From Pseudomonadota bacterium (lineage in GTDB: Bacteria > Chloroflexota > Ktedonobacteria > Ktedonobacterales > JACDGC01), in assembly GCA_021323815.1 (NCBI GenBank), contig JAJPKG010000175.1:1-30085 (forward strand): a DNA stretch of 30,085 nucleotides, written 5' to 3'. The position numbers and the translations under genes are program-made. The notes beneath the pieces were generated by a model that was not told the DNA's origin, made no database searches, and saw nothing but the letters and a program-made list of their open reading frames with translations. Positions 24,001 to 29,937 of the stretch are shown in pieces. The stretch's first letter is position 1. Each line of letters begins with the position of its first letter.

Positions 24001-24471
24001 AATATCATCGGTATTGCTGGTGCCGGTTACATCTTCCATGATGTGATGTCTTTTGCCATCAACCGGCTGCATATGCCGGGGACCTTGCCCAGTCGATTCT
24101 CGACAGAAGAGCCAGGTGGCTACTTCCCGGTGCCGGATGACATGCATCTTGCCATTTTGAACTGCAACACCGGCCTTGCTCCCTGGAAGGGCATGAACGT
24201 GATGGATCCGAAATCATTCTGCGATCCTTACACGAAGGATCGCGTGCCGTTGCAACTCACAACGGAATTTGCGGTGTGTGATACGGCTCATCCTGGCAAG
24301 GTACCACCATTTAACCCGAACGAAGCCTGGAATTGCTGGGGCGACAAAGGCAAAAATGAAGCGGCTGATCGCTGGCTTCCAACGGGTTGGGGACATATTA
24401 ACCAGGGCGTGAACGTTCCTGGTCAAGATATTGCCTGGCTCATCAACGGGCAAGACCCGCTGGTGCCGTAG
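21049..24471 (+). CDS. Class A penicillin-binding protein, full length, with long disordered cytoplasmic head
   Basis: 1140 aa. Residues about 1-215 are a charged, disordered head rich in Arg, Asp, Ser, Tyr and Gly (for example SRPRDDYGDYGPP, SSRPRDEYDQPRTRRRDDG). A single membrane helix follows at about 222-247 (MVTVFAVLGVILIIGGGIGS). The GT51 domain contains VDTEDHTFW (catalytic Glu about 308), GGSTITQQLVK, RKIDEAI and QDILTMYLNIVPYG. The transpeptidase has SSFK (Ser near 741), SLN (about 812) and KTGT (about 950). The ATG at 21049 is chosen because it has GGAGG 11 nt upstream and follows the promoter; the open frame reaches back to 20860, which lies in the -35 box. A G8 run (23041-23048) sits in a Gly-coding, paralogue-variable region. 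It is closely related to the truncated PBP at 1-2243. Confidence 0.95.
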   Translation: MGYDDRYGRRGYDDETPRRSSGSRGDGYSEYDAPRSGPPSRPRNSRPRDDYGDYGPPRSSSSSRPRRDDDAYRGGPARSSRPRDEYDQPRTRRRDDGSRSGGARDMMRRVRDSLTGAYDALSREVRSMRSRADSRSAGPSRSRRDDYDDVAPRNREWVDDGDDYGRAPAGRAGSSGGGRNASGTQQPTAARNTRNKSLALKLINRRRRVREGGMKPGTRAAMVTVFAVLGVILIIGGGIGSGYAYAMTQQYADVIANLGLSRTLQSSRIYDRHGVLLYQTFGQQNGTRDYLDYCDIPKIVQAATVDTEDHTFWSNPGVDPIGLIRAATVDLNHSGNTQGGSTITQQLVKLAVLGDSSRKIGRKIDEAILAINVTQHYSKQDILTMYLNIVPYGFNYEGIEAAAENYFHLKPKVVSPNTTDPQEQAFLQQYKQCLQDRGEALPTKIMMSGAYQLQPWQATLLAGVPNNPNIFNPYLNPDNAVWRQYGGVLKSMDQYGDDQYLYKLDSNGNKVMLTPQEMSDYTHQLLTQTDKKGHKVNIFASQYQGTNGTFSGKLAPFFVDYVMGQIAQTYPGGMEAFATAGLNVYTTLDYGDPSIPQSDLARIQIDLQTGKLTAKDYNPKKENWLPRVGLEQYAEFVVKRNIQQDFPDYWYCGSNLAHPDYSAGGGGIDTNPFADNQNWCYETPLNSPYTNVHDGALTAIDPRNGDILAMVGGVDYNGTTDTTRAGGQFNVAISTQRSMGSSFKPVVYATALQMGWTPGTVIRDQPTCFPAAGSTEARAADGYLCPGNYVPHNDEYWTWAGPQPIKYLLGNSLNTPAELALSYVGLRADPNNPSPLIAMAQRLGITTLKSNDVGPSTAIGTQPVPLIQLTSAYGTFANQGYRVPYRAILSIVRADGKVIQPYVANPPGYQAISKEAAFMITSILDDNNARVADFGPNNPLHFWGRDVAAKTGTSDAERDIVTMGYTPWLALGVWVGNADAESAQNIIGIAGAGYIFHDVMSFAINRLHMPGTLPSRFSTEEPGGYFPVPDDMHLAILNCNTGLAPWKGMNVMDPKSFCDPYTKDRVPLQLTTEFAVCDTAHPGKVPPFNPNEAWNCWGDKGKNEAADRWLPTGWGHINQGVNVPGQDIAWLINGQDPLVP

Positions 24472-24502
24472 TGGTGCGTGGCGCGACCGACGCCCATTAT
24501 TG

Positions 24503-24543
24503 ATCTCAGCAGCCCCGGCACCGCAAGCTGAGGCTGCTGAGAT
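24503..24543. terminator. Bidirectional hairpin between the PBP and sucD genes
   Basis: A perfect 12-bp inverted repeat, ATCTCAGCAGCC (24503-24514) and GGCTGCTGAGAT (24532-24543), with a 17-nt loop, between the ends of two convergent genes. It has no strong T-run. Confidence 0.6.
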
Positions 24544-24588
24544 GGCTCTCACTCATCACGCCCTGGTGGTCTGAAACGAGGCAGCCCC

Positions 24589-25458
24589 TTAGCGCCCCAG
24601 CGCCTGTTTCACTAGGGCGGGGATGTCGAAGATTGTTTCGGCGACCGGCACGTTGGCAGCTTGCAGCGCGGCGACCTTGCCGGCGGCGGTGCCGGTGTTG
24701 CCGGAAACGATGGCACCGGCGTGGCCCATGCGCTTGCCCGGCGGCGCGGTGCGCCCAGAGATGAAGCCAACGACCGGCTTGGACATCTGGGGGATGTATG
24801 CCGCCGCGTCTTCCTCGTCGCTGCCACCGATCTCGCCGCACATCACCACCGCTTTGGTGGCGGGATCGTGCTCGAAGAGGCGCAGCACGTCGGTGAATGT
24901 GGTGCCGATGATGGGATCGCCGCCGATGCCGATGACCGACGACTGGCCCAGCCCCGCCGCCGTCAGCAACGCCACCACCTCATATGTGAGCGTGCCGGAA
25001 CGCGAGACGAAGCCGATGTCGCCTTCCTTGAAGATGTGGTAAGGCATGATGCCCACTTTGCCCGCGCCGGGCGTCGCCAGGCCGGGGCAGTTGGGGCCGA
25101 TCAGCCGCGTGGGATGCTCCTTCAAGAATGCCGCCACCCGTGCCATGTCATTCACCGGAATGCCTTCGGTGATGCAGATGGTCAGCGGAATGCCCGCCTC
25201 TGCCGAAGCCATGATGGCATCCGCCGCGCCGGGGGGTGGGACGAAGATGCACGACACGTTCGCATTGGTCGCGGCAACCGCCTGTTTCACCGTATCAAAG
25301 ACCGGAATGCCCTGGACTTCAGTGCCGCCCTTGCCGGGGGTGACGCCGCCAACCACGTTCGTGCCCGACTTCACCATATTCGCTGTGTGAAAACTGCCCT
25401 CGCGCCCCGTAAGGCCCTGGACGATCACCCGCGAGTTCTTATCAAACAAGATGCTCAT
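24589..25458 (-). CDS. sucD: Succinyl-CoA ligase, alpha subunit
   Basis: 289-aa subunit of succinyl-CoA synthetase (TCA cycle; succinyl-CoA + NDP + Pi to succinate + CoA + NTP). Seen: the N-terminal CoA-binding Rossmann start (MSILFDKNSRVIVQGLTGRE), GGVTPGKGG, CITEGIP, GPNCPG, SRSGTLTYE and the catalytic His loop in RMGHAGAIVSG. Length is standard. The stop of sucC and the ATG at 25458 are separated by one base (TAA-G-ATG), so translation is coupled. An upstream open frame to 25596 lies inside sucC and is rejected as the start. Confidence 0.97.
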   Translation of the reverse strand: MSILFDKNSRVIVQGLTGREGSFHTANMVKSGTNVVGGVTPGKGGTEVQGIPVFDTVKQAVAATNANVSCIFVPPPGAADAIMASAEAGIPLTICITEGIPVNDMARVAAFLKEHPTRLIGPNCPGLATPGAGKVGIMPYHIFKEGDIGFVSRSGTLTYEVVALLTAAGLGQSSVIGIGGDPIIGTTFTDVLRLFEHDPATKAVVMCGEIGGSDEEDAAAYIPQMSKPVVGFISGRTAPPGKRMGHAGAIVSGNTGTAAGKVAALQAANVPVAETIFDIPALVKQALGR

Positions 25459-25459
25459 C

Positions 25460-26605
25460 TTACTGTTGCCCCCGCTCCTTGATGGCCGCGACGATCTTCT
25501 CGCTGGCATCGCGCATATCCGCACCCCACAGCAGCCCGGCGTTGGCCAGCAGCGTGCGGCCTTCTTCTTCGCCGGTGCCGGAAAGGCGCGCCACAATCGG
25601 CATGCCGGCGGGCAGGTCGCTCTGCGCCATGATGATGCCCCGCGCCACCTCGTCGCCGCGCGTGATGCCGCCGAAGATGTTCACCAGAATGCCCTTCACC
25701 TGCGGATCGCTGGCGACAAACAGCAGCGCTTTTTTCATCACGTCTGCCTTTGCGCCGCCACCGATGTCAAGGAAGTTGGCCGGCCTGCCGCCCGCGCGGG
25801 CGACCATATCCAGCGTGGTCATCACCAGGCCCGCGCCGTTGCCGATGATGCCCACGTCACCATCCAGCTTCACGTAGGTCAGGCCGGCCTCTTTCGCCTG
25901 ATATTCCAGGGGGTTCGCTTCTTCCGGCTCGGCCCACGCGGCATATTCCTTCTGGCGATAGAGCGCGTTGTCGTCGATGAGGATCTTCGCGTCCGCCGCC
26001 ATCACTTGCCCGTCCGCCGTCAGCGCCAGGGGATTGATCTCGGCCAACGTTGCGTCGGATTCCGTAAAGGCTTTGGCCAGCGCGGCGAGAATCGCTCCGC
26101 CTTTGGCGACGACCGTATGCGGCACGCCCGCGTCGGCGAGCATCTGCCGCGCCTGTTCGGGCAGCAGCCCCCAGCGCACATCCATCACCCGGCGAATGAT
26201 CTTTTCCGGCGTTTTGGCGGCTACCTCTTCGATGTCGATGCCGCCCGCTGCGCTGACCATCACCACCGGGGCCTGGCTGGCGCGGTCCATGATGATGCCG
26301 GCGTAATACTCTTCCTTGATCTCCAGCTTCGGCACCACCAGCACCTTCTGGACGGTCAGCCCCTTGATATCCATCCCCAGCACGCGCGCCGCCGCTTCGC
26401 GTGCCTGTTCAGGGGTGTCGCCGAACTGGATGCCACCGGCTTTGCCGCGCCCACCGACATACACCTGCGCCTTGATCACCACCGGCACGCCGAATTCCCG
26501 CGCAATCTGCTCGGCCTCTTCGGGCGTCGTCGCCACTTTGCCAGGCTGCACCGGCACGCCGTAGCGCCGCAGAATCTCCTTCGCCTGGTACTCGTGAATC
26601 TTCAT
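25460..26605 (-). CDS. sucC: Succinyl-CoA ligase, beta subunit
   Basis: 381-aa ATP-grasp subunit that binds nucleotide and carries succinyl phosphate chemistry with SucD. Typical segments: MKIHEYQAKEILRRYGVP, VIKAQVYVGGRGKAGGI, LEIKEEYYAGI, EINPLAL, GNGAGLVMTTLDM, ANFLDIGGGA and VNIFGGITRGDEVA. The ATG at 26605 has GAGGAG 6 nt upstream. It is first in the sucCD pair; no other TCA gene is adjacent. Confidence 0.97.
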   Translation of the reverse strand: MKIHEYQAKEILRRYGVPVQPGKVATTPEEAEQIAREFGVPVVIKAQVYVGGRGKAGGIQFGDTPEQAREAAARVLGMDIKGLTVQKVLVVPKLEIKEEYYAGIIMDRASQAPVVMVSAAGGIDIEEVAAKTPEKIIRRVMDVRWGLLPEQARQMLADAGVPHTVVAKGGAILAALAKAFTESDATLAEINPLALTADGQVMAADAKILIDDNALYRQKEYAAWAEPEEANPLEYQAKEAGLTYVKLDGDVGIIGNGAGLVMTTLDMVARAGGRPANFLDIGGGAKADVMKKALLFVASDPQVKGILVNIFGGITRGDEVARGIIMAQSDLPAGMPIVARLSGTGEEEGRTLLANAGLLWGADMRDASEKIVAAIKERGQQ

Positions 26606-26779
26606 CGCTGCTCCTCACATGGGGTGCTGCCAAAGGACGGAAACGCGAGGCACGCGCAAGAACCAAAGCGACGCGAGGCGGCGCACACGCTTCAAAACCT
26701 TCGCGTTTCTTCTTCATCTTCGGGGCCTGCGTGTTCTCGTCCCTTTTCTCACGGTCAATTCGTGCAGTTTCACTCGCTC

Positions 26780-26809
26780 ATTGTCGAACGGTCCTGCTGA
26801 TCCTGTCAA
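26780..26809 (-). promoter_or_regulatory. Promoter of sucCD
   Basis: On the minus strand, TTGACA (26809-26804), an 18-nt spacer and GACAAT (26785-26780), giving a leader of about 170 nt. That leader contains the AAGAAGAAACGCGAAGG low-complexity repeat. Confidence 0.5.
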
Positions 26810-26863
26810 GCATTCGCAGAGTGGGGATTTTCGCGGGATTTTACGGGGTGAAGATTGTGATTG

Positions 26864-27781
26864 TCACTGACCCCACTGCTGCACCAGTTGATAGACGGTC
26901 TGCGCGTAGAGTTGGGGATCGTTGTTGTCGGTGGAAGGAGCATAGATCGGCGTCACCTGGAAAATGTCGCTCACGCCTTTGTTGAGATAAAACGTGCGAA
27001 TCACCCAATACCAGTCCTCCGCGCCGTCGCGCCAGGATGCATATTGGCGATAGCCGTTGTAATTGCCGTAGCTGACCGGGCTGGCGCTCTGGGTATAGCG
27101 CACGTTGCCCAGCGAATGGGTGTGCGTGGCGATGCCGCTGGTGCCGCACTGCGACTCAAAGGCGAAAAATCCCAGCGCGTATGCGGGATTCACGTTATAG
27201 TGCAGGCCCAGATCATAGAGTTGGTTGGCGAAGGTTTGATTTGCCGCCGGGCTGTGATAGGATTGCAGCACGCTGAGGATGGTGGCGGCGCTGATGCTGG
27301 GCGCGCCGGCCAATGAGCGCGTGGGCGTGACGCAGGCGGCGCGCATCTGTTGGCACGGACCGGATGGGATGAGCGTGCGATAGGTTTGCGCCGAGGGATG
27401 CGGCCAGTGCGCGGCAAACCAATCCCGCGTGACGCTGAGCGATGAGAGCGTGGCAACGATGATGATCACCACCAGCACCCAGCCGATGATCTCGCCGGCG
27501 CGCTGTTTCACGCGGTCGCCGCTGACCTTGCCGATGAGCGTGCCCACCCCGCGCGCCACCAGATGCAGCACGGCGAAGATCAACCGGGCGAGCGCGGCAA
27601 CGCTCCACGTCACAAAGCGGGCGATGGAAAGCCCCAGGTCGCCCAGAATGTAGGTCATCTCGTCCAAACGCCCACGTGGCCAGGCACGGGGAGTATCCGG
27701 CAGGAAGCCGACGCGGCTGGGCGGCGTGCTGGTTGCAGTGGGAAGCGTGCCGGTGTTCTTATTCGATCTCGCTAGGGGCAT
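26864..27781 (-). CDS. Membrane-anchored glucosaminidase-like cell-wall hydrolase
   Basis: 305 aa. Cytoplasmic head (about 1-95) with Pro/Thr-rich start and an amphipathic stretch (about 45-85), one membrane helix at about 97-117 (EIIGWVLVVIIIVATLSSLS), then an external domain (about 160-305) of the glucosaminidase/lysozyme-like type: SISAATILSVLQSY, YNVNPAYALGFFAFESQCGT (Glu about 209 in the catalytic position), HSLGNVRYT, YRQYASWRDGAEDWYWVI. Enzymes of this group cleave the glycan backbone of peptidoglycan. The start at 27781 is chosen because an AGAGGAT ribosome site precedes it and because the longer frame to 27895 runs through repeat copy C. The domain call is by motif pattern. Confidence 0.72.
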   Translation of the reverse strand: MPLARSNKNTGTLPTATSTPPSRVGFLPDTPRAWPRGRLDEMTYILGDLGLSIARFVTWSVAALARLIFAVLHLVARGVGTLIGKVSGDRVKQRAGEIIGWVLVVIIIVATLSSLSVTRDWFAAHWPHPSAQTYRTLIPSGPCQQMRAACVTPTRSLAGAPSISAATILSVLQSYHSPAANQTFANQLYDLGLHYNVNPAYALGFFAFESQCGTSGIATHTHSLGNVRYTQSASPVSYGNYNGYRQYASWRDGAEDWYWVIRTFYLNKGVSDIFQVTPIYAPSTDNNDPQLYAQTVYQLVQQWGQ

Positions 27782-27878
27782 AACATCCTCTGCCTGGTGG
27801 TTGGGCGGCGGGAGCGGGCGGGTGGTGCAAGCCGCGCCTATGGGCTTGTGGCCGCGAAGTCCGCCATCGCATGCCGGA

Positions 27879-27907
27879 CGTAGGGGCGATGGCATGCCTC
27901 GCCCGTC
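27879..27907 (+). repeat. Dispersed repeat, copy C
   Basis: CGTAGGGGCGATGGCATGCC continued by TCGCCCGTC. It shares GTAGGGGCGATG with the copy at 11367 and GATGGCATGCCTCGCCCG with 11420-11442. A looser relative (GACGGCATGCCGCGCCCGTC) is at 28035-28054, overlapping the end of obg. Confidence 0.65.
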
Positions 27908-27950
27908 GCCTGCGCGGACTGGATGTGCTTTTTCCCACCGCGATCACATC

Positions 27951-27974
27951 ATGGTCTCAGCCTAGACCATCATA
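27951..27974 (-). promoter_or_regulatory. -10-like box with overlapping inverted repeat before the glucosaminidase gene
   Basis: On the minus strand TATGAT (27974-27969) runs straight into a perfect 7-bp inverted repeat, ATGGTCT-6 nt-AGACCAT on the plus strand at 27951-27970. The geometry resembles an operator covering the transcription start. No good -35 was found. Confidence 0.4.
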
Positions 27975-28052
27975 TGCTCCGTGTCCAGTGATCTCGATCT
28001 CACCCGGCGGTGGGGTTTGCGCATCTGCACGGGTGACGGCATGCCGCGCCCG

Positions 28053-29363
28053 TCATCCTTCGCCCCAGCCGAGTTCGACGGGGCCGAAGCGCACGGTGTC
28101 GCCGGGCTGCACGCCGGCTTTTTCCAGCGCGTCAAAGACGCCCAGCTTGCGCATCTGTTTTTCCAGCCGCGCCAGACCTTCTTCGGTCTCGGTGTTGGTC
28201 ATCTGCGCCAGGAGATCAACGCGCTTGCCGCGCACGATGAAAACGCGCCCTTCCTGCGTGATGGTGAAGCTGGTATCATCCTGCGGGCGCAGCGTCACCG
28301 TGCCCTCGTCGCTCACGCCGGCGGCAGCGACCTCCGGCAGCGGGCGCGTGGGGATCTCGCGCAACTGCGCGGCGGTGAAATTGATGAGATCCAGCACGCC
28401 CTCGCGGGTGGGAGCCGAGATGGCGAAGGCGGGGAGGCCGCGTTCCCGCGCCTTCGCTTCCACTTCCGGCCAGCGCTCGCGGGCGGCGGGCAAATCCATC
28501 TTGGTGAAGACGATGATCTGTGGCAATTGCGCCAGTTCCGGGCGATAGGCTTCCAATTCGCGGTTGATGACCTCGAATTCTTCCCAGGGGTCCATCGCCA
28601 CGTTGTCGCCGTCGATCAGGTGCAGCAGCAGGCGCGTGCGCTCCACGTGGCGCAGGAAATCATGCCCCAGCCCCACGCCTTCCGCCGCGCCCTCGATCAA
28701 GCCGGGGATGTCGGCGATGACGAAACTGGTGCCGTCGCCGCGCGCATAATCGCCGACTTCCACCACGCCCAGGTTCGGCACCAGCGTGGTGAAGGGATAA
28801 TTGGCGATCTTGGGCTTGGCCCGCGTGACGACGGAAAGCAGGGTGGATTTGCCGGCATTCGGCATCCCCACCAGCCCGACATCGGCGATGAGTTTGAGTT
28901 CCAGCGCCAGGTGCAACTCCTCGCCGGGTTCGCCGAACTGCGCTTCGCGCGGGGCCTGGTTCGTGGCCGTGGCGAAATGCACATTGCCCAGTCCGCCGCG
29001 CCCGCCACGCGCAATCAGCACGCGCTGCCCCGGCGTGGTGAGATCCGCCAGGATGGCCCCGGTGTCGGCGTTGCGCACCAGCGTTCCCGGCGGCACGCGC
29101 AGCACCAGGTCTTCTCCCGCTTTGCCGTGCATGCGGCTGCCCCCGCCGTTGCCACCATCCCCGGCGCGGAACCGCTGATGATAATGGAAGTCCACCAGGG
29201 TGTTCAGCCCGGCCTCGGCCTCGAAATAGACGCTGCCGCCACGCCCGCCGTCGCCGCCATCCGGCCCGCCCTGGGGAGCAAATTTCTCGCGGCGAAAATG
29301 CGCCGCGCCGTTGCCGCCGTTGCCTGCTTTCACGAAAATCTTCGCGCGATCAAAAAAATCCAT
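28053..29363 (-). CDS. obg: GTPase Obg/CgtA
   Basis: 436-aa ribosome-associated GTPase involved in 50S assembly and stress control. The Gly-rich Obg fold occupies residues about 2-158 (VKAGNGGNGAAHFRREKFAP, GGPDGGDGG, GRGGLGNVHFATATNQAPRE). The G domain has GMPNAGKST, DIPGLIEGA, TKMD and a SAPT segment. The C-terminal OCT domain covers about 355-430. The ATG at 29363 (MDFFDRAKIFVKAGNGG) is preferred; the frame is open to 29387, but GAAAGGCGG lies 8 nt before 29363. There is little room for a promoter between it and the terminator-like hairpin that follows the upstream tRNA gene, so it may be expressed by readthrough from the tRNA promoter. Confidence 0.97.
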   Translation of the reverse strand: MDFFDRAKIFVKAGNGGNGAAHFRREKFAPQGGPDGGDGGRGGSVYFEAEAGLNTLVDFHYHQRFRAGDGGNGGGSRMHGKAGEDLVLRVPPGTLVRNADTGAILADLTTPGQRVLIARGGRGGLGNVHFATATNQAPREAQFGEPGEELHLALELKLIADVGLVGMPNAGKSTLLSVVTRAKPKIANYPFTTLVPNLGVVEVGDYARGDGTSFVIADIPGLIEGAAEGVGLGHDFLRHVERTRLLLHLIDGDNVAMDPWEEFEVINRELEAYRPELAQLPQIIVFTKMDLPAARERWPEVEAKARERGLPAFAISAPTREGVLDLINFTAAQLREIPTRPLPEVAAAGVSDEGTVTLRPQDDTSFTITQEGRVFIVRGKRVDLLAQMTNTETEEGLARLEKQMRKLGVFDALEKAGVQPGDTVRFGPVELGWGEG

Positions 29364-29386
29364 CGTTTGCCGCCTTTCATCGCGCA

Positions 29387-29429
29387 CAAAAGTCGCCAGG
29401 CGAGCGCGCCATCCGCGCTGAACCTGGCG
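29387..29429 (-). terminator. Terminator-like hairpin between the CAT-anticodon tRNA and obg
   Basis: On the minus strand an outer 7-bp stem CGCCAGG/CCTGGCG encloses an inner 5-bp GCGCG/CGCGC stem (plus coordinates 29394-29429), followed by ACTTTTGT (to 29387). It ends about 24 nt before the obg start. Confidence 0.6.
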
Positions 29430-29443
29430 AACGAGCTATCAGG

Positions 29444-29515
29444 TGGGCCTAACAGGATTCGAACCTGTAACCAACCAGTTATGAGCCGGCTGCTCTGCCG
29501 TTGAGCTATAGGCCC
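29444..29515 (-). tRNA. tRNA with CAT anticodon (elongator Met, or Ile2 after lysidine modification)
   Basis: A complete cloverleaf on the minus strand: acceptor GGGCCTA/TAGGCCC (7 bp), D arm GCTC/GAGC, anticodon arm GCCGG-CTCATAA-CTGGT with anticodon CAT at 29481-29483, and T arm ACAGG-TTCGAAT-CCTGT. The discriminator is A; CCA is not fully encoded (ACCT follows). CAT serves both tRNA-Met and tRNA-Ile2; sequence alone does not settle which. Confidence 0.93.
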
Positions 29516-29539
29516 GCAAGGCGTTCTTGCACCCTGTTC

Positions 29540-29568
29540 ATCGTATCACGCGGCACTCCCGGCGTCAA
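29540..29568 (-). promoter_or_regulatory. Promoter of the CAT-anticodon tRNA (and probably obg)
   Basis: On the minus strand, TTGACG (29568-29563), a 17-nt spacer and TACGAT (29545-29540) with TGA in front, making an extended -10. It lies 24 nt before the tRNA 5' end. Confidence 0.7.
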
Positions 29569-29584
29569 GCGGCGCATCGCCCCA

Positions 29585-29613
29585 TTGCATCCGCGTCGAT
29601 CATGTGCTATACT
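29585..29613 (+). promoter_or_regulatory. Promoter of tRNA-Arg(CCG)
   Basis: TTGCAT (29585-29590), a 17-nt spacer and TATACT (29608-29613) preceded by TGC, an extended -10. It lies 25 nt before the tRNA. Confidence 0.7.
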
Positions 29614-29638
29614 ATCTCCCGGATGATGCGTCATCCCC

Positions 29639-29710
29639 GCCCCTATAGCTCAGTGGACAGAGCGATGGCCTCCGGAGCCATAGACCGGCGTTCGAGCCGC
29701 CGTGGGGGCA
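29639..29710 (+). tRNA. tRNA-Arg (anticodon CCG)
   Basis: Cloverleaf: acceptor GCCCCTA/TGGGGGC (one T-G wobble), D arm GCTC/GAGC, anticodon arm ATGGC-CTCCGGA-GCCAT with CCG at 29672-29674, and T arm CGGCG-TTCGAGC-CGCCG. Discriminator A at 29710; CCA is not encoded. Confidence 0.94.
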
Positions 29711-29726
29711 CCCAGCAAAGACCCAT

Positions 29727-29937
29727 ATGCACATCCGAGAGCCTCTGGGGCCGCGTAACAAGCGGCGCGATGGGGCTTTTGCTGCATCTGAGGATGGCTT
29801 CGCGGTGGTCAAGCGATGGGCCGGAAAGCATGATTGTTGTGTCGCATGCGGCACAACGGAAATATTGCATCGTGCAAGCGGGCCACTGCAAGCGGTGCGA
29901 TGATCGCTGGCGGGAGCATCGCACCGGAAACCACCGA
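29727..29937 (+). pseudogene. Frameshifted small zinc-ribbon protein, remnant
   Basis: From the ATG at 29727 the frame reads MHIREPLGPRNKRRDGAFAA and on to WAGKHDCCVACGTTEILHRA, stopping at TGA 29901-29903 (58 aa). One base over, from 29881, the text continues as GHCKRCDDRWREHRTGNHR. The two frames together give a Cys-x2-Cys...Cys-x2-Cys zinc-ribbon pattern followed by a basic D-R-W-R-x-H-R helix. The join fits a single extra G in the GGG at 29880-29882. It could be a sequencing indel, a decayed gene or a real short protein. The second frame runs into the convergent TPR gene, so the natural end is lost. There is no good ribosome site. I do not know a named family for it. Confidence 0.5.
29893..29926. 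terminator. Hairpin at the 3' side of the minus-strand TPR gene
   Basis: CGGTGCGATG (29893-29902) pairs perfectly over 10 bp with CATCGCACCG (29917-29926), loop 14. It lies 12 nt past the TPR gene stop on the minus strand, but overlaps the zinc-ribbon remnant. Confidence 0.4.

Noticed and set aside
26409..26717. Minus-strand ORF beginning MKKKREGFEACAPPRVALVL in the sucC leader
   Set aside because: It starts in the low-complexity AAGAAGAAACGCGAAGG repeat and runs out of frame into sucC; no ribosome site and no family pattern. The 5' part is treated as leader.
25451..26800. Long plus-strand ORF opposite sucC
   Set aside because: It is a His/Arg-rich shadow of the minus-strand sucC frame produced by high GC at third positions; sucC itself is unmistakable.
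26885..27300. Possible CRISPR or tandem repeats in the GC-rich gaps
   Set aside because: No regularly spaced direct repeats with unique spacers were found anywhere in the window; the repeats present are dispersed palindromes.
27981..29504. Long plus-strand ORF opposite obg
   Set aside because: Antisense shadow of obg, with Arg/His/Gln-rich composition; it even runs into the tRNA gene.
29836..29857. 22-nt near-perfect palindrome GTTGTGT-CGCATG-CGGCACAAC
   Set aside because: It lies inside the Cys-x2-Cys codons of the zinc-ribbon remnant, where TGT/GCA/TGC/ACA codons generate such symmetry by chance. No regulatory use is indicated.
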